64,000 nucleotides of DNA from Bog-473 sp963779735 (GCA_963779735.1 CAVZZJ010000004.1:186001-250000), one strand, 5' to 3'. Shown: positions 25,056-33,665, counted from the first letter of the stretch. A program made the numbers and translations. The notes: generated by a model not told the origin, from the letters alone.

Positions 25056-26783
25056 ATGACTACGGAACAGAGAGGGAGCGGTGACGGGGGGAGTCGCGGC
25101 CGCCTGGCCCTGCCCTGTGATCCGTCGCCCATGCCCTTCGGCAAGTACCGCTCCCACGTCCCGCTGGTGCTCGCCGACCGGACATGGCCCGACCGCCAGT
25201 TCACGCGGGCCCCACGCTGGGCCAGCGTCGACCTGCGCGACGGCAACCAGGCCCTGATCGACCCGATGGACCCCGAGCGCAAGCTGGCCCTTTTCCGGAC
25301 GCTGGTCGACGTCGGGTTCAAGGAGATAGAGGTTGGGTTCCCATCGGCCTCCCAGACCGACTACGACTTCCAGCGGCTCATCATTGACGAGGGGATGATC
25401 CCCGAGGACGTCGAGATCCAGGTGCTGGTCCAGTGCCGAGAGGAGCTGATCGAGCGCACCTTCGAGTCACTCGTGGGAGCGCCGCGGGCCGTCGTGCACT
25501 TCTACAACTCGGTGTCGGAGCTGCAACGGCGCGTCGTGTTCGGCCAGGACAAGGCCGGCATCGTCGACATCGCCGTGCGGGCGGCCATCCTGTGCAAGAA
25601 GTTCGAACAGTCGGTTCCGGGGACGGAGATCCGTTACGAGTACTCCCCGGAGAGCTTTACCGGAACCGAGCCCGAGTTCGCGGTGGAGATCTGCGAGGCG
25701 GTCATGGAGGTGATCGGGCCCACCCCCGATCAGCCCATCATCCTCAACCTGCCGGCGACGGTGGAGATGTACAGCCCCAACGTCTACGCGGACGTGATCG
25801 AGTGGTTCGGGCGCACCATCAACCGGCGGGACGCGGTCGTCCTGAGCCTGCACCCGCACAACGACCGGGGCACCGCGGTCGCCGCGGCGGAGCTGGCCGT
25901 GCTGGCCGGGGCGGACCGGGTCGAGGGCACTCTGTTCGGCAACGGGGAGCGAACGGGCAACGTCGACGTCGTGACGCTGGCGATGAACCTGTTCTCCCAG
26001 GGCATCGACCCCGCGCTCGACTTCGGCGACATCGAGCGGGTGCGACGGGTGGCCGAGTACGCCACCCGCCTGCCCGTCCATCCTCGGCACCCCTACGCTG
26101 GCGACCTCGTCTACACCGCCTTCTCGGGATCGCACCAGGACGCCATCAAGAAGGGCATGGGCGCCATCGGTGACGACTACGCGCAGTGGGAGGTGCCCTA
26201 CCTGCCCATCGACCCCAAGCACACCGGGAGAACCTACGAGGCGATCATTCAGGTGAACAGCCAGTCGGGCAAGGGGGGTGTGGCCTACCTGATGGACACC
26301 GAGCACGGGCTCGACCTTCCCCGCCGGCTGCAGATCGAGTTCTCCAAGAAGGTGCAGGCCATCACCGAGGCCAGTGGGACCGTCATCGGCAGCGGCGAGA
26401 TGTGGGACGTGTTCTCCGAGGCCTACCTGCCCGAGGATGCGGGACTGCGACTCGTGGGCAGCGAGGTGTCCACGGGCGGCGGCCACACCTCGGTCACCGC
26501 CCAGCTCCTCGTCGACGGGCAGCACCGCACGATCGCCGGTGTGGGCAATGGGCCGATCGACGCCCTCGTGTCGGCCATAAGGGCCGAGCTCGGTATTGTT
26601 CTGGAGGTGAAGGACTACTCCGAACACGCCTTGACCGAGGGCTCTGGCGCGTCGGCGGTGGCCTACGTGGAGGTCGCCGGCCCCGACGGCTCGACATGGT
26701 GGGGCGTCGGGCGGGACTCCTCCATACTCGATGCCTCGCTCGCCGCCGTCGTCTCCGCGGCCAACCGGGCCCGCACCGCGTGA
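25056..26783 (+). CDS. leuA: 2-Isopropylmalate synthase LeuA
   Basis: Commits 2-oxoisovalerate and acetyl-CoA to leucine. The 575-residue long form is present: VDLRDGNQALIDPM (metal and substrate site at the TIM-barrel N-terminus), EVGFPSASQTDYDF, LHPHNDRGTA (metal-binding His pair), LFGNGERTGNVDVV, and a C-terminal LeuA regulatory domain (from about residue 440) that normally mediates leucine feedback. ATG 25056 has the site GGAAGGAAGAGAAAG just upstream. It is preceded by its own leucine leader and attenuator and followed by an overlapping GNAT gene. Confidence 0.96.
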   Translation: MTTEQRGSGDGGSRGRLALPCDPSPMPFGKYRSHVPLVLADRTWPDRQFTRAPRWASVDLRDGNQALIDPMDPERKLALFRTLVDVGFKEIEVGFPSASQTDYDFQRLIIDEGMIPEDVEIQVLVQCREELIERTFESLVGAPRAVVHFYNSVSELQRRVVFGQDKAGIVDIAVRAAILCKKFEQSVPGTEIRYEYSPESFTGTEPEFAVEICEAVMEVIGPTPDQPIILNLPATVEMYSPNVYADVIEWFGRTINRRDAVVLSLHPHNDRGTAVAAAELAVLAGADRVEGTLFGNGERTGNVDVVTLAMNLFSQGIDPALDFGDIERVRRVAEYATRLPVHPRHPYAGDLVYTAFSGSHQDAIKKGMGAIGDDYAQWEVPYLPIDPKHTGRTYEAIIQVNSQSGKGGVAYLMDTEHGLDLPRRLQIEFSKKVQAITEASGTVIGSGEMWDVFSEAYLPEDAGLRLVGSEVSTGGGHTSVTAQLLVDGQHRTIAGVGNGPIDALVSAIRAELGIVLEVKDYSEHALTEGSGASAVAYVEVAGPDGSTWWGVGRDSSILDASLAAVVSAANRARTA

Positions 26784-27247
26784 TCCGACCGGCGACCGAG
26801 GAGGACGTCCCCGAACTGCACGCCATGGTGCGCGAGCTGGCGGAGTTCGAGAGCCTCTCCGACCAGTGCGTCTGCACCGAGGACGACCTCCGGAAGGCGC
26901 TCTTCGGGCCCGGTGCGGTGATCCATGACACGGTCGCAGTCGACGACGGCGCCGACGGTTCGGTGGTCGGCCACGCCCTGTGGTTCCGGACCTTCTCCAC
27001 TTTCTTGGGCCGGTCGGGGATCTGGTTGGAGGACCTCTACGTCCGTCCGGCCCATCGCCGAAACGGCCACGCCGGGGCGCTCATGGCGGACCTGCGAGCG
27101 CGGACCCAGGGCCGGGTGGAGTGGGAGGTGCTGGAGTGGAACGAGGAAGCCATCGATTTCTACCAGCGCCTCGGTGCCCGGCCGATGGCCGGGTGGACGA
27201 GGTACCGCTGGACCATGCCGGCGTTCGGGGCCGACGGTCCCGGCTAG
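26780..27247 (+). CDS. GNAT-family N-acetyltransferase, diamine/thialysine acetyltransferase-like
   Basis: A 155-residue acetyl-CoA-dependent transferase. IRPATEEDVPELHAMVRELAEFE is the typical start of the SSAT-like GNAT group, VVGHALWFRTFSTFLGRSGIWLEDLYVRP is the central sheet, and RRNGHAGALMADL the acetyl-CoA pyrophosphate loop; EVLEWNEEAIDFYQRLGA is the C-terminal signature. Members of this group acetylate small amines such as spermidine, putrescine or thialysine. GTG 26780 overlaps the leuA stop (GTGA), so it rides on the leucine-controlled transcript, with no obvious metabolic reason. Confidence 0.85.
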   Translation: MIRPATEEDVPELHAMVRELAEFESLSDQCVCTEDDLRKALFGPGAVIHDTVAVDDGADGSVVGHALWFRTFSTFLGRSGIWLEDLYVRPAHRRNGHAGALMADLRARTQGRVEWEVLEWNEEAIDFYQRLGARPMAGWTRYRWTMPAFGADGPG

Positions 27248-27263
27248 GCCGCTATCCAGGCCG

Positions 27264-27854
27264 CTAGGCCGAGGGGAGGAAGGCCGGCCGCCGCTTCTCG
27301 TAGTCGGTGATGGCGTCGACGTGGCGCAGCGTGAGGCCGATGTCGTCCCAACCGTTGAGAAGACGCTCCCGCGTGAACTCGTCCAGGGAGAAGGTCGTCG
27401 AGAGTCCCGCAGCGGGCACCTCGAAGCTGCCGCGGGCCACGTCGATGGTGATCTCGAGCGAGGGGTCGGCTTCGACCGCCGCCAGGAGGGCGTGGTCGAA
27501 CTCGGGCGTGACCTGCACCGGGAGCAGCCCCTGCTTGGTGCAGTTGTTCCGGAAGATGTCGGCGAACCGGGATGACACCACGGCCTCGAAGCCGTAGTCC
27601 ATCAGCGCCCAGACGGCGTGCTCCCGGGAGGAGCCGGTGCCGAAGTTGTGCCCCGCCACGAGGATGTTTGCTCCGGCGAATTCGGGGTGGTTGAGGACGA
27701 ACTCCCGGTCGTCGCGCCACTCGGCGAACAACCCGGCTCCGAATCCGGTCCGCTCGACCCGCTTGAGCCAGTCCGAGGGGATGATCTGATCGGTGTCGAC
27801 GTCGGTGCGATTGAGGGGCACGGCGCGCCCGGTGACGATGCGGACGGGCTTCAC
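27264..27854 (-). CDS. leuD: 3-Isopropylmalate dehydratase small subunit LeuD
   Basis: The 196-residue swivel-domain partner of LeuC. DVDTDQIIPSDWLKR and the substrate loop ILVAGHNFGTGSSREHA are diagnostic, with RNNCTKQGLLPV further on. The GTG start at 27854 overlaps the leuC stop by four bases. The complex isomerises 2-isopropylmalate to 3-isopropylmalate and, in organisms with citramalate synthase, also citramalate to 3-methylmalate for isoleucine. Confidence 0.95.
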   Translation of the reverse strand: MKPVRIVTGRAVPLNRTDVDTDQIIPSDWLKRVERTGFGAGLFAEWRDDREFVLNHPEFAGANILVAGHNFGTGSSREHAVWALMDYGFEAVVSSRFADIFRNNCTKQGLLPVQVTPEFDHALLAAVEADPSLEITIDVARGSFEVPAAGLSTTFSLDEFTRERLLNGWDDIGLTLRHVDAITDYEKRRPAFLPSA

Positions 27855-29260
27855 CGGTCCAGGTCCTCGGGAGTGGCGAAGGTCCCGGCCACCGCCGTCG
27901 CCGCGGCGACGATCGGTGAGACCAGGTGCGTACGCCCGCCGCGGCCTTGACGGCCCTCGAAGTTCCGGTTGGAGGTCGAGGCGCAACGCTCGCCCACGGC
28001 GAGCTTGTCGGGATTCATGGCCAGGCACATCGAACAGCCCGGCTCGCGCCACTCGAATCCCGCGCTCACGAAGATCTTGTCGAGCCCTTCCACCTCGGCT
28101 TGTGCCTTTATGCGGTGGGACCCGGGCACGGCGAGGGCCCGCAGGCCCGGCCGCACGTGCCGCCCCCGTAGCACGGCCGCGGCCGCCCGGAGGTCCTCTA
28201 TCCGGGAGTTGGTGCACGACCCCAGGAAGACGGTGTCGACCTTCACCTCGCGCATCGGGGTGCCGGCTCGCAGACCCATGTACGCCAGGGCCCTCTCCGC
28301 CGCTTCGCGCTCTCCCGCATCCTCCATGTCGTCCGGATCGGGGATGGTCCCGCTGATGGGGGAGACCTGGGCCGGGTTGGTGCCCCACGTCACGTGCGGG
28401 GAGATGGTGGTGGCGTCGATCACCACCTCCTTGGCGAAGGTCGCCCCTTCGTCGGTGGCCAGGGTGCGCCAGTACGAGACAGCGGCCTCCCAGTCGGCGC
28501 CGGAGGGCGCATGGTCGAGCCCGCTCAGGTAGTCGAAGGTGGTCTGGTCGGGCGCCACCAGCCCGGCCCGGGCGCCCCCCTCGATGCTCATGTTGCACAG
28601 CGTCATTCGACCCTCCATGGACAGGGAGCGGATGGCCGAACCTCGGTACTCCATGACGTGCCCGACACCGCCCCCGGTGCCGATGGTGCCGATGATGGTC
28701 AGTGCCACGTCCTTGGCGGTCACGCCCGGAGCCAGGTCGCCCTCGACGGTGACGGCCATGGTGGCCGGGCGCTGCTGGGGCAGCGACTGCGTGGCCAGGA
28801 CGTGCTCGACCTCGCTCGTCCCGATGCCGAACGCGAGCGCCCCGAACGCGCCGTGGGTCGAGGTGTGGCTGTCCCCACAGACGATGGTCATGCCCGGCTG
28901 CGTCCAGCCCTGCTCGGGACCGATCACGTGGACGATCCCCTGGTTGGGGTCTCCCATGGGGTAGCAGGTGATGCCGAACTCCTCGCAGTTGGCGCTGAGC
29001 ACCTGAAGCTGCTTCGCCGAGATCGGATCGGCGACCGGGCGGTCGATCCCGGTGGTGGGGACGTTGTGGTCGGCCGTCGCCACCGTTAGATCGGGCCGCC
29101 GCACCGGCCGGCCGGCCAAGCGCAACCCGTCGAAGGCCTGGGGCGAGGTGACCTCGTGTATCAGGTGCAGGTCGATGAAGAGGAGATCGGGCTCGCCGTC
29201 ATGGGCGTAGACCACATGGGCGTCCCAGATCTTCTCCGCCAGCGTGCGGGGGGCCTTCAT
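27851..29260 (-). CDS. leuC: 3-Isopropylmalate dehydratase large subunit LeuC
   Basis: An aconitase-family catalytic subunit of 469 aa. HLIHEVTSPQAFDGLR, CGDSHTSTHGAFG, and the three 4Fe-4S ligand Cys in FLGSCTNSRIEDLR and CSMCLAMNPD are all seen. Its 3' end overlaps leuD and its 5' end overlaps greA by four bases, so greA-leuC-leuD probably form one minus-strand transcript. No attenuator of the type before leuA or leuB is visible in front of leuC or greA. Confidence 0.96.
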   Translation of the reverse strand: MKAPRTLAEKIWDAHVVYAHDGEPDLLFIDLHLIHEVTSPQAFDGLRLAGRPVRRPDLTVATADHNVPTTGIDRPVADPISAKQLQVLSANCEEFGITCYPMGDPNQGIVHVIGPEQGWTQPGMTIVCGDSHTSTHGAFGALAFGIGTSEVEHVLATQSLPQQRPATMAVTVEGDLAPGVTAKDVALTIIGTIGTGGGVGHVMEYRGSAIRSLSMEGRMTLCNMSIEGGARAGLVAPDQTTFDYLSGLDHAPSGADWEAAVSYWRTLATDEGATFAKEVVIDATTISPHVTWGTNPAQVSPISGTIPDPDDMEDAGEREAAERALAYMGLRAGTPMREVKVDTVFLGSCTNSRIEDLRAAAAVLRGRHVRPGLRALAVPGSHRIKAQAEVEGLDKIFVSAGFEWREPGCSMCLAMNPDKLAVGERCASTSNRNFEGRQGRGGRTHLVSPIVAAATAVAGTFATPEDLDR

Positions 29261-29757
29261 TGGTCGACCGCGACGATCTCCACGCGCAGGAGACCGCCCG
29301 GTGCCTTGTATTCGACGGTGTCGCCGGCGGTCTTTCCCAGCAGGACCTGCCCGAGCGGAGCACTCGGCGAGAGCACCGGGAGGTCGCCCTGTCTCTCCTC
29401 GATGGACCCCACGAAGAACCGCTGCACGTCGTCCTCGTCGTCGCCCTCGTAGCGCAGCGTCACCGTGGTGCCGGTAGCGACGCTCCCGTCGCGGGGCTCG
29501 GACTCGTCGACCACCTCGACGTTCTTCAGCAGGGCCTGCAGCTGGCGGATGCGGGACTCCATCTTTCCCTGGGAGTCCTTGGCCGCATGGTAGTCACCGT
29601 TCTCGCTCAGGTCGCCCAGCGCCCGGGCCGCTTCGATCTGCTCCGCGATCTCCACGCGCCCCCGAGTGGTCAGGTCCTCCAGCTCGGCCACCAGGCGGTC
29701 GTAGGTGGCCTGGGTGAGGCTGGCCGAAACGGTCTCATTGGTGGATGGGTTGGTCAC
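29257..29757 (-). CDS. greA: Transcription elongation factor GreA
   Basis: GreA binds the RNA polymerase secondary channel and rescues backtracked complexes by stimulating transcript cleavage. The 166-residue protein has the N-terminal coiled coil with the acidic tip region ARALGDLSENGDYHAAKD and the C-terminal FKBP-like domain (VTLRYEGDDEDDVQ to SPSAPLGQVLLGKTAGDTVEY). The start at 29757 gives MTNPSTNETVS. It overlaps leuC by four bases. A factor that acts on paused polymerase lying next to three attenuation leaders is a suggestive but unproven coincidence. Confidence 0.95.
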   Translation of the reverse strand: MTNPSTNETVSASLTQATYDRLVAELEDLTTRGRVEIAEQIEAARALGDLSENGDYHAAKDSQGKMESRIRQLQALLKNVEVVDESEPRDGSVATGTTVTLRYEGDDEDDVQRFFVGSIEERQGDLPVLSPSAPLGQVLLGKTAGDTVEYKAPGGLLRVEIVAVDQ

Positions 29758-29849
29758 GAGGCGTCCTTCTGGTGGGGGTTGCCGGCGGCGACGTGCGGCT
29801 CGGCGGCGGGTACCAGGCTATCGGCTCGGCGCGGCGAGGGCCTGCGATG

Positions 29850-29878
29850 TTGACGGGACCTGCACGCTGGGGGAGACT
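29850..29878 (+). promoter_or_regulatory. Predicted promoter of the leuB-ilvE-cimA leader
   Basis: TTGACG at 29850-29855 and GAGACT at 29873-29878, 17 nt apart, form a promoter-like pair; transcription would start near 29885, just before the leader ATG at 29888. The region 29758-30060 holds this promoter, a leader peptide, a terminator and the leuB ribosome site, and also the start of the divergent greA operon. Confidence 0.55.
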
Positions 29879-29887
29879 GTGAGGGTC

Positions 29888-29926
29888 ATGTACCGTCTCA
29901 CGCACGTCGTAGGCATTATTCACTAG
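29888..29926 (+). CDS. leuB-ilvE-cimA leader peptide (12 aa, Val-Val and Ile-Ile)
   Basis: Twelve codons, ATG 29888 to TAG 29924-29926, read MYRLTHVVGIIH. It carries one Leu (CTC), two Val (GTC, GTA) and two Ile (ATT-ATT) codons, the ATT codons being rare here. A 7 bp hairpin (29926-29932 with 29942-29948, CCACAC at the loop) begins at the last base of the stop, the same geometry as in the ilvB leader. The make-up points to sensing of Val- and Ile-tRNA rather than Leu, which fits the presence of cimA in the operon. Confidence 0.75.
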   Translation: MYRLTHVVGIIH

Positions 29927-29952
29927 GCGCGCCACACCCCCGCGCGCCGTCG

Positions 29953-29978
29953 AACCGTCCACAACGTGGACGGTTTTT
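29953..29978 (+). terminator. leuB-ilvE-cimA attenuator (rho-independent terminator)
   Basis: A perfect stem AACCGTCCAC with GTGGACGGTT (29953-29962 with 29966-29975, loop AAC) runs into a TTTTT tract (29974-29978). It is the strongest intrinsic terminator in the window and stands between the leader peptide and leuB. Confidence 0.85.
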
Positions 29979-30060
29979 CAATTTCCGACGGACTGCGCGA
30001 AATCCGGTCGGTAGCGGCATGACGAGCACCAGGACACCCGAGAGGAAAAGGGCAGGACGA

Positions 30061-31101
30061 GTGAGCACAGGCACGGACAGGAGGCGGATCGCCGTCATCG
30101 GCGGGGACGGCATCGGGCCCGAGGTGTGTGCCGAGGCGCTAAAGGTGGTGGCGGCGGCCGGCATCGAGCTCCAGGCCACCGAGTTCGACCTTGGGGCCGC
30201 CCGTTATCTGCGGGACGGGAGCGTCCTCCCCGATGACGTGCTCGACGACCTCCGGGGCTACGACGCCATCCTGCTCGGGGCGGTCGGGCCGCCGGTGGGC
30301 GACACCACGGTGCCGCCGGGCACCCTGGAGAGGGGCCTGCTTCTCAGGTTGCGCTTCGAGCTCGATCTCTACGTGAACCTCCGGCCGTTCACCGGTGTCC
30401 CGGGGTCGATCGCGCAGGGTGCCGACTTCGTGGTCATCCGTGAGAACACCGAGGGCGCGTACGCGGGCGAGGGCGGATTCCTGCGCCGCGGCACGCCCCA
30501 CGAGGTGGCCACCCAGGGCTCGGTCAACACCCGGATGGGGGTCGAACGCTGTGCGCGCTTCGCCTTCGAGCTGGCCGATCGGCGGCCGAGCCGCCATCTG
30601 ACCTTGGTGCACAAGTCCAACGTGCTCACCTACGCCGGCGATCTGTGGACCCGCACGGTCACCGAGCTGTCGAGCGAGTTCCCCGATGTCGCGTGGGACT
30701 ACAACCATGTCGACGCCGCGTGCATCTACCTGGTGGAACAGCCGAGCCGCTACGACGTCATCGTGACCGACAACCTGTTCGGCGACATCCTGACCGACCT
30801 TGCCGGGGCGGTCAGCGGGGGGATCGGCTTCGCCGCGTCGGCCAATCTCAACCCGGCCCGTACCGGACCGTCGCTCTTCGAGCCGGTGCACGGCGCGGCC
30901 CACGACATCGCAGGCCGGGGCGTCGCCAACCCGCTGGCCGCCATCCACTCGGCCGCCCTGATGCTCGACCACCTGGGCGAGGGCGACGCGGCGCAGCGGA
31001 TCCTCAAGGCCCTGACCGAGCAGTCCAACGCCATGTCGACCACGTCCGCCTCTCCTCTGTCCACGACGGCCGTGGGCGACGCCATCGCAGAAAGGCTCTG
31101 A
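30061..31101 (+). CDS. leuB: 3-Isopropylmalate dehydrogenase LeuB
   Basis: Oxidative decarboxylation of 3-isopropylmalate with NAD+. Seen in order: IAVIGGDGIGPEVCAEALK, LLGAVGPP, the substrate motif LRFELDLYVNLRPF, VIRENTEGAYAG, DNLFGDILTDLAGA (metal Asp) and the adenosine loop EPVHGAAHDIAG. About 346 aa with GTG 30061, chosen for the purine-rich upstream GAGGAAAAGGGCAGGA; an in-frame ATG at 30019 would add 14 residues. It is first in the operon with ilvE (two bases later) and cimA. LeuB-type enzymes can also take 3-methylmalate, the citramalate-route intermediate for isoleucine. Confidence 0.94.
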   Translation: MSTGTDRRRIAVIGGDGIGPEVCAEALKVVAAAGIELQATEFDLGAARYLRDGSVLPDDVLDDLRGYDAILLGAVGPPVGDTTVPPGTLERGLLLRLRFELDLYVNLRPFTGVPGSIAQGADFVVIRENTEGAYAGEGGFLRRGTPHEVATQGSVNTRMGVERCARFAFELADRRPSRHLTLVHKSNVLTYAGDLWTRTVTELSSEFPDVAWDYNHVDAACIYLVEQPSRYDVIVTDNLFGDILTDLAGAVSGGIGFAASANLNPARTGPSLFEPVHGAAHDIAGRGVANPLAAIHSAALMLDHLGEGDAAQRILKALTEQSNAMSTTSASPLSTTAVGDAIAERL

Positions 31102-31103
31102 GA

Positions 31104-32033
31104 ATGCCCATTACACCGACCGACAAGATCTGGATGGACGGCGAGCTGGTCGACTGGGCCGACGCCAAGGTGCACGTGCTGACCCACACGATGCACTACG
31201 GCTCCGGCGTGTTCGAAGGCATCCGGGCCTATCCGACCTCGAGGGGGGTGGCGGTCTTCCGCCTCGGCGACCACATCCGGCGGCTCTTCGCCTCGGCGAA
31301 GGTCTTCATGATCGACGTGCCCTTCACGGTCGATGAGATCATGGAGGCCAGCCGCGAGGTGGTCAGGGTCAACCGGCTGACGGACGGCTGCTACCTGCGC
31401 CCCCTGGTCTACCTCGGCTACGGCGAGATGGGCCTGAACCCGCTGCCCTGTACGACCAACGTCTCCATTGCCGCCTGGCCGTGGGGCACCTACCTGGGCG
31501 ACGACGGCGTGGCCAACGGCGTGACGTGCAAGGTGAGCTCGTGGCGGCGTCACGATCCCAACGCCGTTCCCACGGCGGCCAAGGGCACGGGGATGTACGT
31601 GAACTCCTCGCTGGCCAAGGTGGAGGCGATCAAGGCCGGCTACGACGAGGCCATCCTCCTCGCCCCCAACGGCACGGTGAGCGAGTGCACCGGGGAGAAC
31701 ATCTTCATCGTGCGCGACGGCGTGATCGTGACCCCACCCACCTCGGACGCGGGCGCCCTGGCCGGCATCACCCAGAGCTCGGTGGAGACCATCGCCGCCG
31801 ATCTCGGCTTCGAAGTGCGCCACGAGCCCATCATCCGCACCGACCTCTACCTGGCCGACGAGGCGTTCCTGTCCGGGACGGCAGCCGAGGTCGTGCCCAT
31901 CCGCGCCGTTGACGACCGACCTGTGGGTGACGGGAAGCCGGGGCCCATCACCCTCGAGGTGCAACAGACCTACTTCGCCAGCGTGCGCGGCGAGGTCGAT
32001 CGCTACAAGGACTGGCTCGACCATGTCGACTGA
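31104..32033 (+). CDS. ilvE: Branched-chain amino acid aminotransferase IlvE
   Basis: A fold-type IV PLP enzyme of 309 aa that makes valine, leucine and isoleucine from their keto acids and glutamate. VLTHTMHYGSGVFEGIRAY is the family start, SSLAKVEAIKAGYDEAILL contains the region after the catalytic Lys (AAKGTGMYVNS), and GTVSECTGENIFIV plus AGITQSSVETIA are classical signatures. ATG 31104 follows leuB by two bases. Its end overlaps cimA by 11 nt, so all three steps share a transcript. Confidence 0.95.
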   Translation: MPITPTDKIWMDGELVDWADAKVHVLTHTMHYGSGVFEGIRAYPTSRGVAVFRLGDHIRRLFASAKVFMIDVPFTVDEIMEASREVVRVNRLTDGCYLRPLVYLGYGEMGLNPLPCTTNVSIAAWPWGTYLGDDGVANGVTCKVSSWRRHDPNAVPTAAKGTGMYVNSSLAKVEAIKAGYDEAILLAPNGTVSECTGENIFIVRDGVIVTPPTSDAGALAGITQSSVETIAADLGFEVRHEPIIRTDLYLADEAFLSGTAAEVVPIRAVDDRPVGDGKPGPITLEVQQTYFASVRGEVDRYKDWLDHVD

Positions 32034-33654
32034 GGCCCACGCCCACTCGCATCACGCCCACGACTACGAGGTGCCCACCCTCCCCGAGTCGGTCGACATC
32101 TTCGACACCATCCTGCGTGACGGCAGCCAGCAGGAGGGGCTCTCCCTCACGGTGGACGACAAGCTCCGGGTGGCCGAGCAGCTCGACCATCTGGGCGTCA
32201 CCTTCATAGAGGGAGGATGGCCGGGCGCCAATCCGAAGGACATTGAGTTCTTCGCCCGGGCGCGCCGCGAGCTGATGCTCTCGACCGCCACCCTGGTGGC
32301 CTTCGGCTCCACCCGCCGCGCCGGTGTGCGGGTCGAGGACGACGCCGTCCTGGCCAACCTCATCGACGCGGGCGCACCGGTCGCCTGCATCGTGGCCAAG
32401 ACCTGGGATCGGCACGTCGAAGAGGCACTGCGCACCTCGCTCGACGAGGCGGTGGCGATGGTGGGCGACTCGGTCCGCTACCTCGTCGCCCACGGCCTGC
32501 GGGTGTTCCTGGACGCGGAGCACTTCTTCGACGGCTACCGCAACAACCCCGAGTTCGCCCTCTCCGTCCTGGCCGCGGCCGAGGAGGAAGGGGCGGAGGC
32601 GCTCGTGCTGTGCGACACCAACGGGGGCTCGCTGCCCGACTACGTCGGCCAGGCCGTGGCCGACGTGCGGGCCCGCTCCAGTGCCCAGCTCGGGATCCAC
32701 TGCCACAACGATGCCGGGTGTGCGGTGGCCAACTCGCTGGTGGCCGTCCAGGCCGGCGTCACGCAGGTCCAGGGGTGCATCAACGGGTACGGAGAACGGG
32801 CCGGCAACACCGACCTGTCGGCCGCCATCCCCAACCTCTCGCTGAAGCTCAACATCCGCACCATCCCCGCAGACCGCCTGGAGCGCCTCACCCCGGTCTC
32901 CCACCACATCGCCGAACTGGTGAACATCGCGCCCAACCCCCAGCAGGCCTACGTGGGCCACTCGGTCTTCGCCCACAAGGGGGGGCTGCACGCCAGCGCG
33001 GTGGCCCGCAGCGCCGACCTCTACGAGCATGTGGTGCCGAGCTCGGTGGGGAACGGCACCCGGGTGGTCGTCTCGGAGATGGCCGGTCGTTCGACGCTGG
33101 CGCTCAAGGCGGCCGAGCTCGGGCTCGAACTCGACGGCGAGGTGCTCGGGCGGGTGCTCGACGAGCTGAAGCGACTGGAACACGAGGGCTTCCACTTCGA
33201 AGTGGCCGACGGGTCGCTCGAGCTGTTGCTGCGGAGGGCCACGGGCTGGAACTCGGACTTCTTCGGGGTCGAGTCCTTCCGCATCATCACCGACCATGGC
33301 AGCACATCGTTCGGCGTCACCACGGAAGCCACCGTCAAGGTGCGCGTGGGAGGGGAGCGCATCGTGGCCACGGCCGAGGGGAACGGCCCGGTGAACGCCC
33401 TGGACGCCGCGCTGCGCGGCGCCATCGGCCCCCGGTTCCCCGTGCTCGCCAACATCCACCTCACCGACTACCGGGTGCGGGTGCTCGATACGGGCAAGGG
33501 CACCGGCGCCGTCACGCGTGTGCTGGTCGACACCACCGACGGGGAGGCCGTCTGGACCACGATCGGGGTATCCGAGAACATCATTGAGGCCAGCTGGCAA
33601 GCCCTCTACGACTCGGTCGTCTTCGGGCTCCTGCACGCCGGCGCGACGCACTAG
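32023..33654 (+). CDS. cimA: (R)-citramalate synthase CimA
   Basis: Condenses pyruvate with acetyl-CoA to citramalate, the entry to a threonine-independent isoleucine route. The 543-residue protein has the barrel start FDTILRDGSQQEGLSL, IEGGWPGANPKDIEFF (the CimA form of the isopropylmalate-synthase motif), IHCHNDAGCAVANSL (metal His pair) and GCINGYGERAGNTD, then a C-terminal regulatory domain (FRIITDHGSTSFGVTTEATVKV). A His-rich N-terminus (HAHSHHAHD) precedes the barrel. The IEGGWPGAN motif and WNSDFF are what separate CimA from LeuA. Products are handled by LeuCD and LeuB, encoded alongside. Substrate preference is inferred. Confidence 0.9.
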   Translation: MSTEAHAHSHHAHDYEVPTLPESVDIFDTILRDGSQQEGLSLTVDDKLRVAEQLDHLGVTFIEGGWPGANPKDIEFFARARRELMLSTATLVAFGSTRRAGVRVEDDAVLANLIDAGAPVACIVAKTWDRHVEEALRTSLDEAVAMVGDSVRYLVAHGLRVFLDAEHFFDGYRNNPEFALSVLAAAEEEGAEALVLCDTNGGSLPDYVGQAVADVRARSSAQLGIHCHNDAGCAVANSLVAVQAGVTQVQGCINGYGERAGNTDLSAAIPNLSLKLNIRTIPADRLERLTPVSHHIAELVNIAPNPQQAYVGHSVFAHKGGLHASAVARSADLYEHVVPSSVGNGTRVVVSEMAGRSTLALKAAELGLELDGEVLGRVLDELKRLEHEGFHFEVADGSLELLLRRATGWNSDFFGVESFRIITDHGSTSFGVTTEATVKVRVGGERIVATAEGNGPVNALDAALRGAIGPRFPVLANIHLTDYRVRVLDTGKGTGAVTRVLVDTTDGEAVWTTIGVSENIIEASWQALYDSVVFGLLHAGATH

Positions 33655-33665
33655 CCTGCCCGCGT

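Noticed and set aside
27248..27263. Bidirectional terminator between the GNAT gene and leuD
   Set aside because: The repeated AGGCCGCTA pieces are direct rather than inverted, and there is no T tract.
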